Of a DNA stretch of 64,000 nucleotides, positions 46,276 through 53,592 are shown piece after piece; position 1 is the stretch's first letter, and each line of letters starts with the position of its first letter. The stretch spans positions 62,001-126,000 of the forward strand of contig NZ_JAILYN010000001.1 in the NCBI RefSeq assembly GCF_019795155.1, read 5' to 3'. The stretch comes from Marinobacterium arenosum (GTDB taxonomy: Bacteria > Pseudomonadota > Gammaproteobacteria > Pseudomonadales > Balneatricaceae). Below the pieces are notes generated by a model. The model was not told where the DNA came from and did not search any database. It saw only the letters and a program-made list of their open reading frames with translations. The position numbers and the translations under genes were made by a program.

Positions 46276-46749
46276 TTATTCATGCCCTTCGATTGAGGGT
46301 TTATCTTCAGTCTGTTTGCTGAAGTGATAACTGGGCAACTGCCTGACCAGCCAATAACCTATACTTAACCCAAACACCAAGGCAGCCAAACCATAAACTT
46401 CCTGTGGCTCAACGGCTTTCAAGTCCAATATAATTACTTTCCTAGAAACCGCCATAAGCGCCGTCGCCATCACAATTTTGACGTGAATCACATCATCCCT
46501 GAGATATATTGTTATATTAACAAAGATCTCAATGGCAATTAGGACTGCCATAAATGCACCAAAAGTGGCCAGCATATCATTCATGGTCAATATAAAAACC
46601 GGTGCAGAAATTAACTTTTGATATATTGTCCAACCGACATCCACCACCCCCATAACAATAACAAAAGTCATCAACAGAGCCAAAACCCGAACTGAAAAAT
46701 GGATAACCACCTGAAGCTTTTCTATTAAGACACTTTTGGTTTGACTCAT
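46276..46749 (-). CDS. PsiE-like phosphate-starvation-inducible membrane protein
   Basis: The 157-residue protein has four predicted transmembrane helices (about 17-37, 53-77, 86-103 and 118-137) and the PsiE-family arrangement, including 'AVLIAIEIFVNITIYLRDDVIHVKIVMATALMAVSRKVIILDLK'. PsiE is named for induction by phosphate starvation in E. coli; its biochemical role is not known. It is the last gene of a leftward trio with two universal stress proteins (15-bp gap). The gene is much AT-richer than the surrounding ~60% GC genes, a possible sign of transfer. Confidence 0.8.
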   Translation of the reverse strand: MSQTKSVLIEKLQVVIHFSVRVLALLMTFVIVMGVVDVGWTIYQKLISAPVFILTMNDMLATFGAFMAVLIAIEIFVNITIYLRDDVIHVKIVMATALMAVSRKVIILDLKAVEPQEVYGLAALVFGLSIGYWLVRQLPSYHFSKQTEDKPSIEGHE

Positions 46750-46764
46750 GACTCAAACCTAATA

Positions 46765-47685
46765 TTAAGTAATTGGTGAAACAAACCCTTTCGGCTTTAA
46801 TACTAGAACCGAGCTTTTTGACTCGTTTACAATACTTTCAGCAGAGTTACCAATAATAAGGCCCGGAATCCAGCTCCGCCCGATGGTGCCCAAAACCAGG
46901 CAATCAATCTTCTTCCGGTTCAAATAAGCCGGGATAACCTCCTTGGGTAAACCCTTAAGCTGGGTGAAGCTATAATCGTCCCCGGCAGCCAGCTCAATCA
47001 GATTTTCAATCTCCTGTTTGTGCGCCCGCTTATAGTTTTTTTCTATAGATTTCATTTCAGCATCCGATATTCGGCTCATTGAGAAATCATTCACCATCTC
47101 AACCATGGTCGTATCGTAGCAGGAAATAATGTTGACCTTTTGACCGAACAGACCACAGAGCTCATGCGCAGTCTGTAGAAGAGCCAGCGACATTATATTG
47201 GTAGAGGTTTCCTCCAATTCCAGTGGCTTTATGGCGACGGAGATAAGCGCCTCATCAAGCTTACGGCAGCCGGGCTGAAACATAAAAACCGCACAGGGGC
47301 ACTTCCTTAGCATGCTCATATCGTCAGAAACAATATAAAACCCATTGTCGTTTCTCGAATATTCTTTAACCACCAGATCAAATCCATACTCAATGACCGA
47401 CCTAACCACATCAACGAAGTTATGCTCGGATGAAATCACCTTGATCTCTGGCGTTAAACCGGACACCCCCGCTATCGCTGCTGCCTCTTGCAGCAACTGC
47501 TCAGAATACTGGTAAATACTGTCCTTCAGAACCTCCTGGTAACCGATCAGTTCGTCGTCAAGAGCAGAATAAGTGGCCAGCAAAGTCAGTTCCGCATCCA
47601 TTTTTTCAGCCAACAGCAAGGCGTTGGCCAGCGCCTGTCTTTCGGTTCTGGTATGCGAAACGTTATAAAGAATATTTTTGAACAT
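46765..47685 (-). CDS. Universal stress protein, tandem Usp domains (UspE-like)
   Basis: The 306-residue protein contains two Usp domains (about 1-145 and 150-300). The C-terminal domain keeps the ATP-binding pattern G-2X-G-9X-G-N-S (LGTIGRSWIPGLIIGNSAE). UspE-like proteins help survival under starvation and oxidative or membrane stress; mechanism is poorly known. The gene is AT-rich like psiE, and its product ends KPKGFVSPIT, nearly the same as its neighbour's KPPGFVSPIK, so the two are paralogues. The ribosome site is AGGGAA. Confidence 0.87.
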   Translation of the reverse strand: MFKNILYNVSHTRTERQALANALLLAEKMDAELTLLATYSALDDELIGYQEVLKDSIYQYSEQLLQEAAAIAGVSGLTPEIKVISSEHNFVDVVRSVIEYGFDLVVKEYSRNDNGFYIVSDDMSMLRKCPCAVFMFQPGCRKLDEALISVAIKPLELEETSTNIMSLALLQTAHELCGLFGQKVNIISCYDTTMVEMVNDFSMSRISDAEMKSIEKNYKRAHKQEIENLIELAAGDDYSFTQLKGLPKEVIPAYLNRKKIDCLVLGTIGRSWIPGLIIGNSAESIVNESKSSVLVLKPKGFVSPIT

Positions 47686-47710
47686 GATTCCCTACCCGTT
47701 TTGCTAACGG

Positions 47711-48643
47711 TCAGTAAGCCTTAATTGGCGAGACAAATCCCGGAGGCTTGATCGCCACAACCGAGCAGGAAAGTTGGTGGAGAATATTTTCAGCGGTATT
47801 GCCGATGAAGAAGCCCGGGATGCCGGTACGGGCTACGGTTCCCATAAACAGCAGATCGATCGCTTTCTCCTTGGTGTAATCCGGTATCAACTGCTCGGCC
47901 TTGCCATGCAGCTGCGTCAGGCTGTATTGAGAGGTGAATTGCGCTGTCTTGACAAGGGCTTCGACGATGGCACGGTGTTTTCTCTTCCGGGTCTGCGAAT
48001 CGGCCTCTATATCCTCGTCGGTGATCCGGACGAACGCATTTTCCCGCGCGCCTTCAAGCTGTGATCGCCAGCAGGCAACGATATCGACCTCGACTGTCAG
48101 CTGCTTCGCCAGCCGGTCTGCATGTTGTAGCAGCGCGATCGAGAGATCGTAGCCACACTGCTCTTCGTATTCGGGGTCGATCGCCACGGCGATCTTGGGA
48201 TGACTTGTCGGCGTGCCCGATGCGCCCTTGAGCAGCCATAATGGCTTGGGACATTTACGCAGCAAACTCATATCCAGCGCATCGTAGCCGACCGTCCGGC
48301 TGGAGGCTTCCGCCTGTTTGACGACCAGGTCGTATTTCTCACGCAGCACCTTCTGGACCAACAGGATGAAATCATGCCGACCGTGCACCACCTCGAACTC
48401 AGGCCGACAGGTCTGCGTGGGATGACTGCCGACCGCAGCCTGGTAGCAGCGCTCCAGTTTTGCGCGGATGGACTGGTCAAACCCGTCACTATACTTGAGC
48501 AACTCATCCGGAATCGGTGGAACCACCGCCAGCACACTAAGCTCGGCGATTGTATCTCCCATCAGATACAGCATCTCGCTGAGGTGAGCCGTTTCATCGC
48601 GCAATCCGTTGGTGGCGAACAAGACTTTGTTAAGCTTGGTCAT
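47711..48643 (-). CDS. Universal stress protein, tandem Usp domains (UspE-like)
   Basis: The 310-residue protein is a second tandem-Usp protein. In the C-terminal domain the ATP motif reads MGTVARTGIPGFFIGNTAE, with Ala in place of the second Gly. It is GC-rich like the rest of the genome, unlike the adjacent paralogue, so the pair probably did not arise by a recent duplication in place. It leads the leftward usp-usp-psiE group and diverges from the Lon-like protease gene across 205 bp. The ribosome site is GAGAGGAAAG. Confidence 0.87.
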   Translation of the reverse strand: MTKLNKVLFATNGLRDETAHLSEMLYLMGDTIAELSVLAVVPPIPDELLKYSDGFDQSIRAKLERCYQAAVGSHPTQTCRPEFEVVHGRHDFILLVQKVLREKYDLVVKQAEASSRTVGYDALDMSLLRKCPKPLWLLKGASGTPTSHPKIAVAIDPEYEEQCGYDLSIALLQHADRLAKQLTVEVDIVACWRSQLEGARENAFVRITDEDIEADSQTRKRKHRAIVEALVKTAQFTSQYSLTQLHGKAEQLIPDYTKEKAIDLLFMGTVARTGIPGFFIGNTAENILHQLSCSVVAIKPPGFVSPIKAY

Positions 48644-48848
48644 CTTTCCTCTCCCGGGTGGCTAGCTCTCTTATGGCCGCGTCCCTACGCCTGCGCCATT
48701 TCCTTTAAAATAGCAGCTGGTAGCCAATTGATCACAACAACTGCAAGCGGTGCCCAGTGGACGGCCCGTAGTCGGTGCCTACCAGGCGATGGCATATATA
48801 CTCAAGATTACTTTGAGAGTCCCCTGAGCCACGCAGGAGGCGTTCCTG

Positions 48849-51254
48849 ATGGAGATCCAACCGCTCGAAGCCGGCCAGCTGTACCGCCGTTGCGACGAAA
48901 CCACCCTGGGCTTTGAATCGACCGAAGAGCTGGAGGCGATCGATATTCCATTCGGTCAGCAGCGGGCCGAAGACGCGATCCGCTTCGCCATCGATATGCG
49001 CCACCCCGGTTACAACCTCTATGTCGCCGGTCCGGTCGGCATCGGCAAGCTGACCATGGTGCGCGATCTGCTCAGGCGGTACCCGTTCGAAGATGGCGCG
49101 GTATTCGACTGGTGCTATGTCAACAATTTCAAGCACCCCCGCAAACCGCAGGTATTGAAGCTGGAAAAAGGGATGGGCAGCAAATTGCGCCGGGATATGG
49201 ATACCCTGTTGGAGCGCTTACTGGTGACCCTGCCAGCCACCTTTAAGAGCGAGGAATATCACCGCCGGATCAACGAGGTACAGGAGGAGTTCCAGGAGCG
49301 TGAGGAGGAGTTGTTCAGTAACCTGAGCAAGCGCGCCAAGGAGATGGAGTTGACGCTGATCCGTACCCCATCAGGCTACACCATCGCCCCGATCAAGGAT
49401 GGAAAGCTGATCAGTTCGACGGAGTTCAACCGGCTGCCGGAATCGACCCAGCAACAGGTCAAAAAGAATATCGAGCAGATCAACGCCCAATTGAAAGAGA
49501 GCGTCCGCACCATCAACAGCTGGCAGGAGGAGGCGTTCCAGCGGGTCAAAACGCGGAACCAGGAGTTCGTCCAGCAGGCGGTGGAACCGGCCATCTCGGT
49601 ATTGAAGGAGAGTTACCGCGATTATCCGAGCGTACTGCGCCATCTGGAGGCGGTGCATAGCGATATCGAGCAGAACGCCTGGGACTTTTTTACCGATACA
49701 AATGAAAAAACAGTCGAATCGGCACCGAAGAAATCCCGGCTTAGCCATTTCCACAAGTACCAGATCAACGTGCTGGTCGATAACAGCGATACGGCAACCA
49801 CGCCACAGCTTTACCTTGATCACCCCACCCTGCAGAACCTGACCGGGCGCATCGAACATCAGTCCAGCATGGGTACCCTGACCACCGATTTCACGCTGAT
49901 CCAGCCCGGCGCGCTGCACCAGGCCAACGGCGGCGTACTGATCATCGATGCGTTGCAGCTGCTGAGTAACGGCTTCAGCTGGGGCGCCCTGAAACGGGTG
50001 CTGCAGTCGGCCGAGATCCGGCTCGAATCGATCGAGCAGATCCTCAGCCTCTCCTCCACCACCACCCTGGAGCCTGAGCCGATTCCGGCCAACCTGAAGG
50101 TAGTGCTCTGCGGCGACCGGCTGCTCTACCACATGCTGAAAGCCTACGATCCCGCATTCGGCCTACTGTTCAAGGTTCAGGCGGACCTATCGGAAAGCGT
50201 CGACCGCACCGCCGAATCCTGCCAGCTGTACGCACGGCTACTGGCTGGCATCTGTCTGCAATCGAAGCTGCTGCCGCTGACCGCCGGCGGCGTCGCCCGG
50301 ATCATCGAATTCAGCGCCCGACTGGTGGAGGACACCGACAAGCTGTCGCTGCACCGCGCCCAGCTGATCGACCTGGTGCACAAGGCGGAACACGAGGCGC
50401 GGCTCGAGCATAGCGAACGAATCGAGCGGCGCCATGTGGACGCGGCGCTGGAACGCTGGCTCTGGCACAGCAACCGCTATCAGCAGCTGCTGCAGGAGCA
50501 GATCGACAAGGGCACCCTGATGATCGCCACCAGCGGCAAGCAGGTGGCCCAGGTCAATGGCCTGTCGGTGATTCAGTTGGGTGACTTCATGTTCGGTCGA
50601 CCGTCCCGGATAACCGCCACCGCCCGGCTCGGTCGCGGCAAGGTGGTCGATATCGAGCGGGAGAGTGAATTGGGTGGCACCCTGCACAGCAAGGCGGTAA
50701 TGATCATCAGCGCACTGCTGGCATCGCGCTATGCCCGCCAGGCGCCACTGGCGCTGTCCGCGTCGCTGGTGTTCGAGCAGTCCTACGGGCCGATCGACGG
50801 CGACTCCGCCTCGGTGGCGGAGTTGCTGGCGTTGCTGTCGGCGATCACCCGGATTCCGCTGAAGCAGTCAATCGCGGTAACCGGCTCGTTGAACCAGTTG
50901 GGCCAGGTACAACCGATAGGCGGCGTCAACGAGAAGATCGAGGGCTATTTCGATATCTGCAAGGCCCGCGGCCTGGATGGCAGCCACGGCGTGGCGATCC
51001 CGGCCGGTAACGTGCGCCGCCTGATGCTGCGCAAGGAGGTGGTCGACGCCTGCGAGCAGGGCCAGTTCGCAATCTATCCGCTGAGTACCCTGAACGATGC
51101 CATCGCGCTGTTCACCGGCACTGTGGCCGGCGAACCCGACCCGGTCGGCAACTACCCTGAAGGCAGCTTCAATGCCAGTGTGCAGGAGCAGCTGTTGGAG
51201 TTCGGGAGCATTCAGCAGCGCTTGAACCAGCCCCCTGGGGCAGATAAGGATTAG
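48849..51254 (+). CDS. Lon-like ATP-dependent protease (LonB-type, AAA_32 plus S16 domains)
   Basis: The 801-residue protein has an N-terminal Lon-like ATPase region, a long coiled-coil insertion (about 120-290) and a C-terminal S16 protease domain. The catalytic dyad is S653 (GDSAS) and K696 (GGVNEKIEG), 43 residues apart as in Lon. The P-loop reads GPVGIGKLT: the Lys (K67) is present but the usual Ser/Thr after it is Leu. A Walker B-like 'GGVLIIDALQLL' follows near 360. It is not the housekeeping Lon: there is no LON substrate-binding domain. Such proteins are common in proteobacteria next to stress genes; targets are unknown. The ribosome site is AGGAGG; the Usp-like gene follows 4 bp downstream. 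Confidence 0.88.
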   Translation: MEIQPLEAGQLYRRCDETTLGFESTEELEAIDIPFGQQRAEDAIRFAIDMRHPGYNLYVAGPVGIGKLTMVRDLLRRYPFEDGAVFDWCYVNNFKHPRKPQVLKLEKGMGSKLRRDMDTLLERLLVTLPATFKSEEYHRRINEVQEEFQEREEELFSNLSKRAKEMELTLIRTPSGYTIAPIKDGKLISSTEFNRLPESTQQQVKKNIEQINAQLKESVRTINSWQEEAFQRVKTRNQEFVQQAVEPAISVLKESYRDYPSVLRHLEAVHSDIEQNAWDFFTDTNEKTVESAPKKSRLSHFHKYQINVLVDNSDTATTPQLYLDHPTLQNLTGRIEHQSSMGTLTTDFTLIQPGALHQANGGVLIIDALQLLSNGFSWGALKRVLQSAEIRLESIEQILSLSSTTTLEPEPIPANLKVVLCGDRLLYHMLKAYDPAFGLLFKVQADLSESVDRTAESCQLYARLLAGICLQSKLLPLTAGGVARIIEFSARLVEDTDKLSLHRAQLIDLVHKAEHEARLEHSERIERRHVDAALERWLWHSNRYQQLLQEQIDKGTLMIATSGKQVAQVNGLSVIQLGDFMFGRPSRITATARLGRGKVVDIERESELGGTLHSKAVMIISALLASRYARQAPLALSASLVFEQSYGPIDGDSASVAELLALLSAITRIPLKQSIAVTGSLNQLGQVQPIGGVNEKIEGYFDICKARGLDGSHGVAIPAGNVRRLMLRKEVVDACEQGQFAIYPLSTLNDAIALFTGTVAGEPDPVGNYPEGSFNASVQEQLLEFGSIQQRLNQPPGADKD

Positions 51255-51258
51255 TGCA

Positions 51259-52008
51259 ATGGTACGCAAAGCCAAGATCAAGCGGGTGATGCTGGCGGTC
51301 GATATCAGCCACCCGGTGGAGGATGCCCTGGCGGCGGCGGCCGACCTGGCGCGGGCACAGGGCGCCGAACTGCACCTGGTGTTCGGGCTGGACGACCCGT
51401 TACAGCAGATCGCGGATTTGCCGTTCCTGCGCGAGGTATCATTCAGCTCCAGCCGTGAGCAGTTGTTGTCGGCTCAGCAGCTCGGCCGCAGCCGGCGTTC
51501 GCTGGAACGACGGTTGCGCCAGCTTTTCGAGCAGACCTTGCAGACCACACGATTACAGGGCTCGTTCGTGGTCTACAGCGGCCAGACCTGCCAACTGCTG
51601 AAGGAGTGCAGCGGCGGCGACGTGCTCTGGATCAGCCACAGCGCCTGGCTGACCCGGGTACCGGCCGCCAGCCCAACGCCCCGCCGGGATAGCCTCTATC
51701 TGCTGCACCGCAATTCCCGGGCCGGCAAGAACGCTTTAGCAGTGGCGCGCCACCTGCTGCAGCGGGGTTATCGTCGACTGGTGATCCTGAGCAGCGAGCA
51801 GGACGCCGACCGGTCGCTGGCCGAGTTCAATCACGGCCGGGTCGAGGTGGTCCAGTTGGCGCCCGGCCCGAACGGCTTGTTACAGCAGATCGAGCTACGG
51901 GCCAGCAATACTCTGCTGATCCCCGAAGACTATATTCAGGATCCGGAAACCGAAGCACTGGTCAGTGAGATCAGCCGTTCACGGATGGAGGTGTTGTTGA
52001 TACGTTAG
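51259..52008 (+). CDS. Universal stress protein-like protein
   Basis: The 249-residue protein starts with a Usp-type strand (IKRVMLAVDISHPVEDALAAAADLARAQGAELHLVF), and appears to contain one and a half to two degenerate Usp domains without a clear ATP-binding glycine motif. It is separated by 4 bp from the Lon-like protease gene, so the two are surely co-expressed; a role as adaptor or regulator of that protease is possible but unproven. The stop codon lies in a 7-bp tandem repeat. Confidence 0.65.
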   Translation: MVRKAKIKRVMLAVDISHPVEDALAAAADLARAQGAELHLVFGLDDPLQQIADLPFLREVSFSSSREQLLSAQQLGRSRRSLERRLRQLFEQTLQTTRLQGSFVVYSGQTCQLLKECSGGDVLWISHSAWLTRVPAASPTPRRDSLYLLHRNSRAGKNALAVARHLLQRGYRRLVILSSEQDADRSLAEFNHGRVEVVQLAPGPNGLLQQIELRASNTLLIPEDYIQDPETEALVSEISRSRMEVLLIR

Positions 52009-52032
52009 CTGCAAGCTGCAAGCTGCAAGCTG
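52007..52032. repeat. Short tandem repeat (AGCTGCA, 3.7 copies)
   Basis: AGCTGCA is repeated at 52007, 52014 and 52021, followed by AGCTG at 52028. The first unit contains the last bases of the Usp-like gene's stop codon. Similar AGCTGCA/AGCTTGC strings occur between genes in many gammaproteobacteria; no function is assigned. Confidence 0.8.
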
Positions 52033-52046
52033 ATAAATTAAAGCTC

Positions 52047-53054
52047 TTAAGGCGGGCAGCGGCGCAACCGCGGACAATCTTCAATTGACTGCTCAGATTC
52101 CACAATCCCATCCTTTCGCAGCTCGTCGAGGCTCTGCAATAGCAATGGACTTTCCGGCTGTCGACGCAGTCCGCAACGCAAAGCCTGCAGGACCTGTTGC
52201 CGGCAACCGGCGCCATCCAATGCATAGGCCAGATTGTTCCATAGCCTTGCATCGTCCGGGTGCACTGCCAGCGCCTGCTGGAAGGTGTCAACGGACTGCG
52301 AATAACGGCCGGATGCGTACTGCAGATTACCGAGTCCGAGCCAGGACAGCGGCTGCTCCGGCCAGCGGCGAACCGCCTGCCGGTAAGCAACGACAGCCGA
52401 CTCAGGGTTGATCGGCTCTAATGCATTGACTGACTGTAGATAAGGCAGTGGCTGCGCACTGGCCGGCATTCGGGGCGGTGCCTGGACCACCAGCGCCCAG
52501 CGGCCGGCCCGGCGCCAGGTGTTATCGAAGGTATGTATCGGGATCAGTCGGCGCCTTTCCTCACCTGAACGCAGTATCATCATCCGTGCCGACAGGTCAT
52601 AACCGACCACCACCGCATAATGCCATTGTGGCCACCAGTCGAAGCCGAGATTCTGCATCACCAGCACCGGATGGCCAGCGGCCAGTTCCGCCAGCAGTGC
52701 GTCCAGGTTGGCTTCCAGTTGATAGGCCAGCCGGCCATGTCGCCGGCTGGCCGCCAACAACTCGACCTGCAGACTGCCCCGCCTGCCAGGCAGGTAGACC
52801 TGTGGTTGCAGCTCGGTCGGGCCGACCTGCCGCAGGCCACTGTAGTTCAGCACCGTGGCCAGCGCCGCCGGGCCGCACTGGTAACGGGTCTGCGGGAAAA
52901 AGGGAACATCCGCCAACTCTACCGCTGGCGGCAAGTCCTGACGGGCGCTCCACTGCGCCGGCTTACCGGTCAACCCGCTACAACCGCCGAGCCCCCCCAA
53001 ACAGAGCACCACCAGCAGCAACCGGGCAACAGTAGCCGACGCGGTTTCGGTCAT
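52047..53054 (-). CDS. Lipoprotein C39-like cysteine peptidase with TPR repeats (PA2778 family)
   Basis: The 335-residue protein has a lipoprotein signal (LGGLGGC, lipidated Cys25), a papain-like C39-type domain with Cys60 (YQCGPAALATVL) and His145 (WHYAVVVGYD), and a C-terminal TPR region (about 205-310; 'PLSWLGLGNLQYASGRYSQSVDTFQQALAVHPDDARLWNNLAYAL'). It should be membrane-anchored, facing the periplasm, and cleave peptides. The family is known mainly as a PA2778-type protein without a proven substrate. Its start overlaps the stop of the small membrane-protein gene upstream by 4 bp (ATGA), so the two probably act together. Confidence 0.85.
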   Translation of the reverse strand: MTETASATVARLLLVVLCLGGLGGCSGLTGKPAQWSARQDLPPAVELADVPFFPQTRYQCGPAALATVLNYSGLRQVGPTELQPQVYLPGRRGSLQVELLAASRRHGRLAYQLEANLDALLAELAAGHPVLVMQNLGFDWWPQWHYAVVVGYDLSARMMILRSGEERRRLIPIHTFDNTWRRAGRWALVVQAPPRMPASAQPLPYLQSVNALEPINPESAVVAYRQAVRRWPEQPLSWLGLGNLQYASGRYSQSVDTFQQALAVHPDDARLWNNLAYALDGAGCRQQVLQALRCGLRRQPESPLLLQSLDELRKDGIVESEQSIEDCPRLRRCPP

Positions 53055-53440
53055 CGATTGATCGGTTTGACGAAGGTAAACAGGTCGGTGGCACCCAGTG
53101 CATCAGTGACGATAAATACGATGAACAGCAGCACTGCCACGCCGATCACCCCCTGTCCTGCAGGCAACTGTTCCAATTGCTGATTCAGCATTGCCAGCTC
53201 AGCATCGGTCATGCTGTTGACGCGTGCCTGCGCCTGTTGCGGATCGACCCCGTAGGCTTCCAACTGGCTGCGCACCTGTTCCTTTTCCAGCATCGACAAC
53301 AGTTCGGTACGATCCAATTGACGTGCTTCGGATTGCAGAGCCTGATCGGTGGCCAACATAGCGGCCTGGGTCATGGGAACCTGCAGTAGACTGAGCAGGC
53401 TAATCAGCAGGGTGGCGATCAATCGGCGGGTATTCATCAT
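53051..53440 (-). CDS. Small membrane protein, PA2779 family
   Basis: The 129-residue protein has an N-terminal signal or membrane helix (about 5-26), a helical middle with 'LDRTELLSMLEKEQVRSQLEAYGVDPQQAQARVNSMTDAELAML', and a C-terminal membrane helix (about 95-117; 'GVIGVAVLLFIVFIVTDALGATDLF'). This matches the uncharacterised PA2779 family, always seen next to the PA2778-type peptidase gene as here. It could be substrate, inhibitor or anchor of that peptidase. ATG at 53440 is followed at once by another ATG (53437); the GGAG site fits the first. Confidence 0.8.
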   Translation of the reverse strand: MMNTRRLIATLLISLLSLLQVPMTQAAMLATDQALQSEARQLDRTELLSMLEKEQVRSQLEAYGVDPQQAQARVNSMTDAELAMLNQQLEQLPAGQGVIGVAVLLFIVFIVTDALGATDLFTFVKPINR

Positions 53441-53592
53441 CGGGCGCTCCAGAGCTGGTATCAACGATTTTGTCAGTATAGGTTGCCGTCACCGAAGCGG
53501 CGGCAGCATATCGATACCACGCATGGTAGATGCCATTCAGTGAGCGCCGGCTGAACGATCGCAGCTGGACCGCGTAGCCGGCACACAGGACG

